From NCBI GenBank assembly GCA_016874795.1, contig VGTG01000048.1:1-36009 (forward strand): DNA of 36,009 bases, written 5' to 3'. This stretch comes from Deltaproteobacteria bacterium. Its GTDB lineage: Bacteria > Desulfobacterota > Binatia > UBA12015. The position numbers were made by a program, and so were the translations under genes. Shown in pieces: positions 1-7,135 of the stretch. Below the pieces are notes generated by a model, which saw only the letters and a list, made by a program, of their open reading frames with translations, ran no database searches and had not been told where the DNA came from. The number at the start of each line of letters is the position of its first letter. Within the stretch, counting starts at the first letter, position 1.

Positions 1-565
1 AGCTGATCCGTCCTACACTCCGTCCGCTCCACCCCGCTCCTCCTGTTGGACGTTTTGTTTGTAGCGAACAGAGTTTAGCAGGAGTCGAGCGGGGTGGGCG
101 ATTCCTCCGGTGAGAGAAACGGGCTAGCTTCGCGTACAGACCCCAATCCATCGGAGACTCCCGAATCTCCTCGAGCAGCGTCGCACGCGCGGCTTCCCAG
201 TCTCCGCGCGCAATCTGCTCGTCGGCTTTCGGGGACTCGCCGGCGGACGCGTACGCGGCGTTGACGAGTCGATCCAGATCCGCTCCCTCGCGCTCCGGCG
301 GTCCGCCGGACGCTCCCTCGCCCCCGCGACGCAGCGACTCGGTCCCGCGGAGCTCTGCGAGGCGATGTCCCAGATGCTCGGCGAGCAACGCGTAGAGCTC
401 GTAGACGCGAAAGGACGAGAGACGGCGATGCCAGCGCTCCCAGAAGCCGAGCGTCCCGCGGCGATCGTTGATGCCCATCATCGCGACGACGATCTGAGGA
501 TCGTAGTGCTCGAGATGCTCTTCGAGATGCTCGAGGCGGTCCTCGGTCTCCTCGTCGTCGCCGTG
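1..565 (-). CDS. SGNH-hydrolase-like protein with TPR-like tail, partial
   Basis: The minus frame read from about 565 to 100 gives a natural protein with an acidic helix (EETEDRLEHLEEHLEHY), then DPQIVVAMMGINDRRG and SSFRVYELYALLAEHL. The VAMMGIND motif and the following 'fRvYeL' segment are typical of SGNH/GDSL-like domains found in TPR proteins of environmental Proteobacteria. The end (GDWEAARATLLEEI, then LYAKLARFSHRRNRP) looks like a TPR helix pair. No start codon with a plausible N-terminus is visible: the frame stays open to about 778 but overlaps a plus-strand glycosyltransferase tail. Left of about 100 the frame stays open to the window edge but no longer looks like protein. Both ends therefore look cut. 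The coordinates are approximate and the enzyme activity is an inference from two motifs. Confidence 0.55.
29..97. repeat. Imperfect inverted repeat near the left edge
   Basis: Arm 29-45 (CCACCCCGCTC followed by CTCCTG) is complementary to 79-97 (CAGGAG, a 2-nt bulge at 85-86, then GAGCGGGGTGG). The 33-nt spacer is distinctly AT-richer than the rest of the window. The minus-strand coding frame to its right loses protein-like composition at about position 100, so this may mark an element end, a terminator-like hairpin or an assembly join. I cannot tell which. Confidence 0.5.
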
Positions 566-745
566 CACGTGCTCGCGGGCATCGCGGTCGGCGGAGGCGG
601 CTTCCGCGACCTGCTCGCTCTCGCCATCGCGCCGGCCTACGTCGCATGGAAGGTCGCGCTCGCTCCGGCGATCGCGCGCGCTTCGCGACGCGGCGCCGAG
701 TGGGTGCGGACCGAGCGGCGCGAGGAAGCGAAGGGCCGCCCGTGA
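529..745 (+). pseudogene. C-terminal remnant of a membrane glycosyltransferase
   Basis: The plus frame ending at TGA 743-745 encodes a hydrophobic stretch (LGLLVVAVHVLAGIAVGGGG, then RDLLALAIAPAYVAWKVALAP) and the basic tail RRGAEWVRTERREE. This 'YVAWKlaL...WVRTER' ending is characteristic of membrane-anchored processive GT2 enzymes. The stop overlaps the GTG of the next glycosyltransferase (GTGA at 742-745), as expected in an operon. Upstream of about 530 the plus frame is only the antisense of the SGNH-like gene, so the catalytic part is missing. Either the gene was truncated by rearrangement or the contig is joined wrongly here. An ATG at 365 opens this frame, but I do not believe the first part is real protein. 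Confidence 0.5.
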
Positions 746-1737
746 GCGCGCTCGACGTCTCCGTCGTCGTCGTGTCCTTCAACACGCGGGATCTCCTGCG
801 CGAATGCCTCGCGACCCTCGAGGAGGATGCGGCGGCGAGCGGCTTCTCGCACGAGACCGTCGTCGTCGACAACGCCTCTCGAGACGGCTCCGCGGACATG
901 GTCGAGGCGGAGTTCCCCGCAGCGAAGCTCGTGCGGAGCGACGTCAATCTCGGATTCGCCGGTGCGAACAACCGCGCCTTCGCCGTCGCACGAGGGCGGC
1001 ACGTCGTGCTCCTCAACTCGGACGCGTTCCTCCGTCCCGACGCTCTCGCCCTCGCGATCGCGCGCATGGACGCGGAGCCGGAGGTCGGCCTCGCCGGCGG
1101 ACGCCTCGTCGGACGCGACGGCGCCTGGCAACCGTCGGCGCGGATGTTTCCGTCCTTGACGAACGAGCTCCTGACGCTCTCGGGCCTGAGCGCGCGCTAT
1201 CCGCACTCCCGCTTCTTCGGACGCCCCGATCGCACGTGGGCCGACCCTCTCGAGGAGGCGGAGGTCGACTGGGTGCCGGGCGCGTTCAGCATCCTCCGGC
1301 GCGAGGCGCTCGAGCGCGTCGGCGCCTTCGACGAGCGATTCTTCCTCTACTACGAGGAGGTCGATCTCTGCCGGCGGATCCACGAGGCCGGCTATCATGT
1401 GCGCTACTGGCCGGAGATCGTCGTCGTGCACGTCGGCGGCGAGTCCGCGCGCACGGTCGACGGCGCCGGCGGCGTCTCGGAGTCGGGCGCGCAGCTCACG
1501 CTGTGGCGCTTGCGGAGCGCGCTGCTCTATCACCGGAAGCACCACGGATGGACCGGTGCGCTCGCCGCCGCCGCGGGCGAGTCCGTCTGGCATCGGGCGC
1601 GCGCGTGGAAGAACGCGGCCGCGGACGATCCGGAGAGCCGCGCGAAGGCCGACGAGTCGCGAAGGATCGCGGCGCTGCTGCGACGCGCATGGCGCGAGAC
1701 GGACGGCGGCAGGATCTCTCCCCCGCAGCCCTGGTGA
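742..1737 (+). CDS. Family 2 glycosyltransferase, rhamnosyltransferase-like
   Basis: A 331-residue GT-A enzyme that should transfer a sugar from an NDP-sugar to a growing exopolysaccharide at the cytoplasmic membrane face. Visible motifs are DVSVVVVSFNTRDLL at the N-terminus, VVDNASRDGS (about 41-50, nucleotide binding), NLGFAGANNRAF, the DXD-like LLNSDAFLRP (about 90-99), VDWVPGAFSILRREAL, and FFLYYEEVDLCRRIHEAGY near residue 200. This pattern matches WbbL/RfbN-type rhamnosyltransferases. The GTG start at 742 overlaps the upstream stop and begins directly with the first beta strand; the ATG at 646 would add an unrelated basic extension. The C-terminal 60 residues are charged and alanine-rich. 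The acceptor and donor sugars cannot be read from the sequence. Confidence 0.88.
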   Translation: MSALDVSVVVVSFNTRDLLRECLATLEEDAAASGFSHETVVVDNASRDGSADMVEAEFPAAKLVRSDVNLGFAGANNRAFAVARGRHVVLLNSDAFLRPDALALAIARMDAEPEVGLAGGRLVGRDGAWQPSARMFPSLTNELLTLSGLSARYPHSRFFGRPDRTWADPLEEAEVDWVPGAFSILRREALERVGAFDERFFLYYEEVDLCRRIHEAGYHVRYWPEIVVVHVGGESARTVDGAGGVSESGAQLTLWRLRSALLYHRKHHGWTGALAAAAGESVWHRARAWKNAAADDPESRAKADESRRIAALLRRAWRETDGGRISPPQPW

Positions 1738-1800
1738 ATCCGCCTCGCCGCGGCCCGAGCGCGCTTCAGATCCGCGCGCGTTCGGACGATTCCACACGCA

Positions 1801-2355
1801 GTGCCGCTCTTCGAGAACCTGCGCGAGGACTGGGAGACCTACGACCGCGATCCGTGGCGGCAAGGGCTCTGGGTCATGGTCGCGTATCGCTTCGGGCGCT
1901 GGCGCTATGGCGTCCGCCCGCGCCTCGTCCGCGCGCCGCTCTCGTTCCTCTACCGGCTCCTGAAGGTCGGAACGCAGATCCTGACGGGCATCGACCTGCC
2001 GTGCGAGACGAGAATCGGCCGACGGCTCGTCATCGAGCACTTCGGCGACATCATCGTCAGCGGCGACGCCGTCCTCGGCGACGACGTCGTGCTCCGGAAC
2101 GGCGTGACGATCGGCCTCCGGCGCACGGGAACGCGCGGCGCGCCGCGCCTCGGAAATCGCGTCGACGTCGGCGCGGGAGCGAAGCTCCTCGGGCCGATCA
2201 CGATCGGCGACGACGTCGCGATCGGCGCGAATGCGGTCGTCCTCACCGACGTCCCTTCGAGCTCGATCGCCGTCGGCGTGCCCGCTCGCATCCGTCCGCG
2301 CGTCGCGAAGGCGCGCGCGCAGGTTCACTCGATCGCGGAGGCGGCGAGCGCATGA
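1801..2355 (+). CDS. Serine acetyltransferase-like hexapeptide transferase
   Basis: A 184-residue left-handed beta-helix acyltransferase. The start LFENLREDWETYDRDPWRQG and the later hexapeptide rungs (GDIIVSGDAVLGDDVVLRNG, GVTIG, GNRVDVGAGAKLLGPITIGD, VAIGANAVVLTDVP) follow the CysE layout. In a polysaccharide operon such proteins usually O-acetylate a sugar rather than serine, so I favour a polysaccharide-modifying acetyltransferase; serine acetylation stays possible. The start is GTG at 1801, 63 bp after the glycosyltransferase stop, with no convincing ribosome binding site. The stop overlaps the next start by ATGA (2352-2355). Confidence 0.82.
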   Translation: MPLFENLREDWETYDRDPWRQGLWVMVAYRFGRWRYGVRPRLVRAPLSFLYRLLKVGTQILTGIDLPCETRIGRRLVIEHFGDIIVSGDAVLGDDVVLRNGVTIGLRRTGTRGAPRLGNRVDVGAGAKLLGPITIGDDVAIGANAVVLTDVPSSSIAVGVPARIRPRVAKARAQVHSIAEAASA

Positions 2356-3704
2356 ACGGCTCCCGCTTCTCGATCGACGTCCTGACTCCGGTCGAGCGGA
2401 GACCGCGGCGGCTGCGCCTCAGGTGGGTGCGGAGTGCCTCGGGCCTCGCGAGCGTCTTTGCCGAGCTCGTGCGCCGCGCGCTCGACGTCGTTCTCGCGGC
2501 AGCCGCGCTGCTCCTCCTCTCTCCCGCGCTCGTGCTCCGCGCGGCGCTCGCCTGGCGGGAGACCGGACGGATCCTCGAGCGGAAGGTTCGCATCGGACGA
2601 TTCCGCGAGCCGTTCCGAAGGCTCTCGTTCGCCGGCACCGCGCCGGGCCGCTCCTTGCCGATGTTCCTGAACGTCCTTCGCGGCGATCTCTCCCTCGCCG
2701 GACCGCGTCCGCTGACGGAGGCCGAGGCCGCCGCGATTCCGCCCGACGGGTTCGAGCGCTTCGGCGTGCGTCCGGGGCTCGTCTCGGCGCACACGCTGCG
2801 CGCGCGCACGGGCATCTCGTACGAAGGCGAGGTCGCGACGGATCGCGATCACTACTACGGACAGACGCTGCGCGGCGACCTCGGGCTCGTCGCGCGCTTC
2901 GTTCCGGTGCGCCTGCTCGGCGGACGGAGCGGTACGCCCGCACCGCCCGTTCTCGACTTCTTCGGCGTCTCGATCGTCAACGGCACGATGGACGAGGCGG
3001 TCGATTGGATCCTCGAGCGCGCGCGGGAGCGTCCGGCGAAGCCGGCGCTTCTCGCCTTCGTCAATCCGGACTGCCTGAACGTCGCGTGGGGAGACGCCGA
3101 CTACCGGCGCGCGCTGCAGGAAGCATCTCGCGTCCTTCCCGACGGGATCGGCATCCACCTCGGCTGTCGCGTCCTCGGCACGGCGCTCCGGGCGAACGTC
3201 AACGGGACGGATCTCTTCCCGCGCCTGTGCGAGCGCCTCGCCGGCACGAACGACTCGATCTACCTCCTCGGAGCGCGTCCCGGCGTCGCGGCGGAAGCGG
3301 CCTCGGCGATGCAGAAGCGCTTCCCCGGCCTCGCCGTCGCGGGCACGCGGGACGGCTACTTCGCGCCCGACGAGGAAGAAGCGGTGATCGAGGCGATCCA
3401 CGCGTCCGGTGCTTCGGTGCTCCTCGTCGCCTTCGGCGCACCGAAGCAGGAGCTCTGGCTCGCCGCGAATCGCGAGCGCCTCCGCGTCCCGGTCGCGGTC
3501 GGGGTCGGCGGCCTCTTCGACTTCTACTCCGGGCGCGTCGCGCGCGCGCCGCACTGGCTGCGCGAGCTCGGCCTCGAGTGGTCGTGGCGCCTTCTTCAGG
3601 AGCCGCGCCGCATGTGGCGCCGCTATCTGATCGGCAACTGGGTGTTCCTCTACCGCGTCTGGAAGCAGTCGCGCGTGCCGCAGACGAGCGGAGCGGCGTC
3701 ATGA
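2352..3704 (+). CDS. Sugar transferase fused to WecG/TagA/CpsF glycosyltransferase
   Basis: A 450-residue two-domain protein. Residues about 35-200 resemble the bacterial sugar transferase (PGT) family: one hydrophobic helix (RALDVVLAAAALLLLSPAL) followed by MFLNVLRGDLSLAGPRPLT and FGVRPGLVSAHTLRARTGIS. Residues about 205-440 are a GT26 (WecG/TagA/CpsF) domain, seen in FFGVSIVNGTMDEAVDWI, AFVNPDCLNVAW, LPDGIGIHLGCRVLG, VNGTDLFPRLCERL and VAFGAPKQELWLA. The first domain would start or modify a polyprenyl-linked saccharide and the second would add the next sugar, so one polypeptide may carry two consecutive steps. The PGT domain is degenerate: its phosphate-binding segment is shorter than in the next gene, so it may be structural only. 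It overlaps both neighbours by ATGA. Confidence 0.83.
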   Translation: MNGSRFSIDVLTPVERRPRRLRLRWVRSASGLASVFAELVRRALDVVLAAAALLLLSPALVLRAALAWRETGRILERKVRIGRFREPFRRLSFAGTAPGRSLPMFLNVLRGDLSLAGPRPLTEAEAAAIPPDGFERFGVRPGLVSAHTLRARTGISYEGEVATDRDHYYGQTLRGDLGLVARFVPVRLLGGRSGTPAPPVLDFFGVSIVNGTMDEAVDWILERARERPAKPALLAFVNPDCLNVAWGDADYRRALQEASRVLPDGIGIHLGCRVLGTALRANVNGTDLFPRLCERLAGTNDSIYLLGARPGVAAEAASAMQKRFPGLAVAGTRDGYFAPDEEEAVIEAIHASGASVLLVAFGAPKQELWLAANRERLRVPVAVGVGGLFDFYSGRVARAPHWLRELGLEWSWRLLQEPRRMWRRYLIGNWVFLYRVWKQSRVPQTSGAAS

Positions 3705-4453
3705 GCCAGGCCTCGATCAGCGGACGCCGCGCTTCGAGCGCCTCGATGCGCGACGAGATCCTCGAGCGCTACTCCGGCGACGGCTCGCCCGCGAGCTGGT
3801 GGCGGGTCCGCCTCCTCGTCAAGCGGCTCGCGTGGGTGACGGTCGTGACCGCGACGCGGTTGCTGAAGCGCCTCCTCGACGTCGGCGGCGCAATCGCGCT
3901 CCTGATCGTGCTGCTGCCGTTCTTCGGGCTCGTCGCGCTCCTCATCCGGCTCGACTCGCCGGGCGCGGTCCTCTTCGAGCAGCAGCGCGTCGGCCGCCAC
4001 GGACGACTCTTCCGCATGTACAAGTTCCGCTCGATGTACGTCGACGCCGAAGCGCGCAAGGCGGCGCTCGCGACCGACAACGAGATGCAGGGCGGCGTCA
4101 CGTTCAAGATGAAGGCGGATCCGCGGATCACGCGCGTCGGGCGATTCATCCGCCGCGGCTCGATCGATGAGCTTCCGCAGCTCTGGAACGTGCTGCGCGG
4201 GGAGATGTCGCTCGTCGGCCCGCGGCCGCCGCTTCCCTCCGAGGTCGCCGAGTACTCGATCGAGGATCGCCGCAGGCTCGACGTCGTGCCCGGGATCACG
4301 TGCATCTGGCAGGTCTCGGGCCGCTCCGAAATTCCGTTCGAGCGTCAAGTCGAGCTCGACGTCGCATACATCGAATCGCAGTCGATCCGCCTCGATCTGC
4401 TCTTGTTGCTCAAGACCGTGCCGGCCGTCCTCCTGGGCCGGGGAGCCTACTAG
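3701..4453 (+). CDS. Polyprenyl-phosphate sugar-1-phosphate transferase
   Basis: A 250-residue monotopic PGT-family protein, the likely initiating enzyme of this exopolysaccharide pathway. It should move a sugar-1-phosphate from an NDP-sugar to undecaprenyl phosphate at the inner membrane. It has the re-entrant helix (LKRLLDVGGAIALLIVLLPF), the FEQQRVGRHGRLFRMYKFRSM segment, DPRITRVGRFIRRGSIDELP with the catalytic Asp-Glu pair, and QLWNVLRGEMSLVGPRPPLP plus PGITCIWQVSGRSEI. All core motifs look intact, unlike in the genes on either side. The N-terminal 55 residues are a cytoplasmic extension. The ATG overlaps the previous stop (ATGA, 3701-3704). Confidence 0.9.
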   Translation: MSQASISGRRASSASMRDEILERYSGDGSPASWWRVRLLVKRLAWVTVVTATRLLKRLLDVGGAIALLIVLLPFFGLVALLIRLDSPGAVLFEQQRVGRHGRLFRMYKFRSMYVDAEARKAALATDNEMQGGVTFKMKADPRITRVGRFIRRGSIDELPQLWNVLRGEMSLVGPRPPLPSEVAEYSIEDRRRLDVVPGITCIWQVSGRSEIPFERQVELDVAYIESQSIRLDLLLLLKTVPAVLLGRGAY

Positions 4454-4455
4454 CC

Positions 4456-5934
4456 ATGCAGGTCCTCCTCTTCGCCGACCGCACCGGCCCTGCGCTCGCG
4501 CCGTTCACCCGTCGCACGTGCGTCGCGCTGCTGCCCGTCGTCGGGAAGCCGCTCGTCGTGCACGCCCTCGAGTCGATCGCACGCGTCTCGCCGACGCGCG
4601 TCTTCGTCGTCGTCTCGCCGCACGCGGACGCCGTCGAATCCGAGCTCGGCGACGGACGTCGCTGGGGTCTCTCCCTCGAGTACGTCCTGACGCGCGGCGA
4701 CGAGACGCCCGACGCGATCGTCGAGCGTCTCCGCCCGCGGCTCGCCGGCGACTTCCTGATCGTCCGCGGCGACGTGCTCGTGAGCCCGTGCCTTCCCGAA
4801 TTTCTGGAGCGCGCTGCGGCCGTCGCCGGGACGAGCGTTTCGGCGACCGTCGGCGCGCACCCGACCGGCATCCGCCTCGTCCGCCGCGGTGCTCCGACGC
4901 CTCTCGGCCTGCCGAGCGATCCGGAGAAGGCGCCGGAGTGGCGCGAGGAGTCGGCGAGCGTCGAGATCCCCGCCGCGCGCTTCTCGGGCATCGAGTCGCT
5001 CGCCGCATTCCATCGCGCGAACCTCGACGCCGTCGCGGGCCGCTTCGGTGCGCTGATCGTGCCGGGGCGCGCGGTCCAGCCAGGCGTCTTCGTCGGCCGG
5101 CAGACGCGCCTCTCCCTCGAGAGCGTGCAGGAAGGGCCGGTGTTCGTCGGCAGCCGCTGCGACGTGAAGAGCGGCGTCGAGCTGCAGGGCGAGGTCGTCG
5201 TCTCGGACGACGTCGTGATCGATCACCGCGCGACGATCCGCTTCGCGGTGATCCTGCCGCACACCTACGTCGGCGAGATGGTCGACGTCTCGAACGCGAT
5301 CGTCTGGAGCAACGACCTCGTGCACGTCGACAGCGGCGGAGTCGCGCGCGTCACCGACGAGTTCCTCCTCGCCGACCTCGGCGCCACGGCGCTCGAGGAG
5401 GGAGCGGCAAACGTTCTGCATCGAATCGCGGGGGCGCTGCTCTTCCTGCTCTCGCTGCCGCTCTGGCCGGTGCTGTTCCTCGCTTCGCTTCTCGCCGATC
5501 CGGTCCGCCCGTTCCGGATCGTCGATCTGGTCGGCAATCACACGGAGATCGGCCGCGACGGGCGTCGCGTACGCCAGTCGTTCCGCGCCCTCGAGGCGGC
5601 GACGCGCATCCCGATCCTGCGTTCCCTTCCGCTTCTCCTTCCCGTCGTCCGCGGCGATCTTCGGCTCGTCGGCGTCTCGCCGATGACGCCCGAGAGCACG
5701 GCGCGGCACAGGGAGGATTGGGAGAAGCTTCGCGATCGTGCCCCGGCGGGGCTTCTCGGCCCGGCCCAGCTCAGCCTCTCCGGCGACGCTCCGGAGGAGG
5801 AGCGGCTCGTCCTCGAGGCCTACTATGCGCAGACGCGCACCGGGACGAGCGACCTCGTCTGGCTCGCGCGCAGCGCGAGCGCGCTGTTCAGCAGCCGTGC
5901 CTGGGGTCTCGAGGCGCGGCCCGGTCCCTCTTGA
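4456..5934 (+). CDS. Nucleotidyltransferase fused to degenerate sugar transferase
   Basis: A 492-residue protein in three parts. Residues 1-220 have a sugar-nucleotidyltransferase fold (VALLPVVGKPLVVHALESIA, FLIVRGDVLVSP), but the usual G-G-T-R-L nucleotide loop is replaced by FADRTGPALAPFTRRT, so catalysis is doubtful. Residues about 225-310 form hexapeptide-like rungs (VFVGRQTRLS, PVFVGSRCDVKSGVELQGEV, VVSDDVVIDHRATI). Residues about 320-492 carry a strong hydrophobic helix (LLFLLSLPLWPVLFLASLLA) followed by LLPVVRGDLRLVGVSPMTPE, which aligns with the 'vlRGemSLVGPRPp' segment of the preceding PGT but lacks its catalytic residues. The two-base gap after the previous stop points to co-translation. 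It could be a sugar-nucleotide supplier anchored to the transferases, or a regulatory pseudoenzyme. Confidence 0.72.
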   Translation: MQVLLFADRTGPALAPFTRRTCVALLPVVGKPLVVHALESIARVSPTRVFVVVSPHADAVESELGDGRRWGLSLEYVLTRGDETPDAIVERLRPRLAGDFLIVRGDVLVSPCLPEFLERAAAVAGTSVSATVGAHPTGIRLVRRGAPTPLGLPSDPEKAPEWREESASVEIPAARFSGIESLAAFHRANLDAVAGRFGALIVPGRAVQPGVFVGRQTRLSLESVQEGPVFVGSRCDVKSGVELQGEVVVSDDVVIDHRATIRFAVILPHTYVGEMVDVSNAIVWSNDLVHVDSGGVARVTDEFLLADLGATALEEGAANVLHRIAGALLFLLSLPLWPVLFLASLLADPVRPFRIVDLVGNHTEIGRDGRRVRQSFRALEAATRIPILRSLPLLLPVVRGDLRLVGVSPMTPESTARHREDWEKLRDRAPAGLLGPAQLSLSGDAPEEERLVLEAYYAQTRTGTSDLVWLARSASALFSSRAWGLEARPGPS

Positions 5935-5951
5935 GGGGAGGCCATCGAACG

Positions 5952-7061
5952 ATGTCTCGACCGATCACGGCGACTCCGGGTTTCTCGCGTGCCGATCTGC
6001 ACGTTCACACGAGCTACAGCGACGGCACCGCGGCGCCGGAGGACGTGCTGAACTACTACGCGCTCCACTCCGACGTGAGCGTGTTCGCGATCACGGACCA
6101 CAATACGATCGACGGCGCGCTGCACGCTTCTCGGTTCGCGGCGGAGCACGAGGACCTCTTCGGACACCTCGACGTGATCGTCGGCGAGGAGATCTCGACG
6201 AAGGAAGGGCACGTCGTCGGCATCTTCCTGTCCGAGTGGATCCCGCCGGGCCTCTCCGCCGGTGACACCGTCGACGCGATCCACGCGCAGGGCGGCCTCG
6301 CGATCGCGGCGCATCCATACACGAGCTGGATGAAGTTCTCGGGCCTGGTCGGCGTCGGCGACCTGATCCAGAAGCTGCCGTTCGACGCGGTCGAGACCGT
6401 CAACTCAAACTTCACGGAGGTCTTCGCGAACCGGAAGGCGGCGCGCCGCGCCGGCAAGCTCGCGCGCGTCGGCTCCTCGGACGCCCACTTCCTGCACGCG
6501 ATCGGCTGCGCCTACACGGAGTTCCCGGGAAGCGGCGCGGAGGGCCTCCGCACCGCGGTGCGGGAAGCGACGACGGTCGCAGGCGGCGCCTGCTACGGCG
6601 CGGCCACGCTCGCACGCTTCTGCGTCGACCGTCTCCGGAATGGAAAGTGGATCATCCCGCGCCGCCATCGCGTGCGCCGCGAGTCGCAGGCGGGCGAGCT
6701 CGAAATCCGCATCCACGAGGACTCGTCGCTCGACGCGGCGGTGCTCGCTCCGGTCGGGCGAATCGACGCGGCTTCGATGCCCGAGCTGAAGCAGACGCTG
6801 ACGCTCCTCACGAGCGCGCGCGTCAGCGTGATCCTCGACCTCTCGGGCGTGCACTTCCTCGGCTCGCCGGGCGTGACCGCGCTCGTCGCGGGGCTGAAGG
6901 GCGCGCGTCAGGCGGGCGTCGGGTTCTGTCTCGCGAAGCTGTCGACGCCGTGCATCCAGACGCTGTCCGCGGCACGGCTGCTGTCGGTGTTCCCGCGCGC
7001 GCGCGACGTGGGCCAGGCGCGGAAGCAGCTCGGCGCGGACATGGCGGCTGCGGCGGGGTAG
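5952..7061 (+). CDS. PHP-domain phosphoesterase fused to STAS domain
   Basis: A 369-residue protein, last of the exopolysaccharide operon. Residues about 10-240 are a PHP domain with its metal-binding motifs: ADLHVHTSYSDG, FAITDHNTIDG, VIVGEEISTKEGHVVGIF, GLAIAAHPYTSWMK and RVGSSDAHFL. Residues about 265-365 are a STAS domain (APVGRIDAASMPELKQTLTL, VILDLSGVHFLGSPGVTAL). Its FLGSPG stands where FIDSSG carries the phospho-serine of SpoIIAA-type anti-sigma antagonists, and that Ser is kept. PHP enzymes cleave phosphoesters; some are tyrosine phosphatases acting on polysaccharide kinases. The STAS part implies control by a partner kinase or sensing of a ligand. A good Shine-Dalgarno (GAGGGGAGG, 5933-5941) precedes ATG 5952 by 10 nt. 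Confidence 0.83.
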   Translation: MSRPITATPGFSRADLHVHTSYSDGTAAPEDVLNYYALHSDVSVFAITDHNTIDGALHASRFAAEHEDLFGHLDVIVGEEISTKEGHVVGIFLSEWIPPGLSAGDTVDAIHAQGGLAIAAHPYTSWMKFSGLVGVGDLIQKLPFDAVETVNSNFTEVFANRKAARRAGKLARVGSSDAHFLHAIGCAYTEFPGSGAEGLRTAVREATTVAGGACYGAATLARFCVDRLRNGKWIIPRRHRVRRESQAGELEIRIHEDSSLDAAVLAPVGRIDAASMPELKQTLTLLTSARVSVILDLSGVHFLGSPGVTALVAGLKGARQAGVGFCLAKLSTPCIQTLSAARLLSVFPRARDVGQARKQLGADMAAAAG

Positions 7062-7106
7062 TCCGGGCAGCGCCTGTCTCGAAGGGGACCTTCCACCGCT
7101 TGTGTT

Positions 7107-7135
7107 GTCGGCAGATTTCGACGTAATCTGCCGAC
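7107..7135. promoter_or_regulatory. Perfect palindrome abutting the first DUF4143 gene
   Basis: GTCGGCAGATT (7107-7117) and AATCTGCCGAC (7125-7135) are exact reverse complements with a 7-nt spacer. The right arm ends at the base before the GTG start at 7136, leaving no room for a normal ribosome binding site. It looks like an operator, possibly for the winged-helix part of the encoded ATPase itself, or a start-site hairpin. A similar structure precedes the second AAA/DUF4143 gene. Confidence 0.7.

Noticed and set aside
637-2328. Long minus-strand frame opposite the glycosyltransferase and acetyltransferase genes
   Set aside because: Arg/Glu/Asp-rich shadow with no motif; the plus-strand genes here have clear catalytic motifs.
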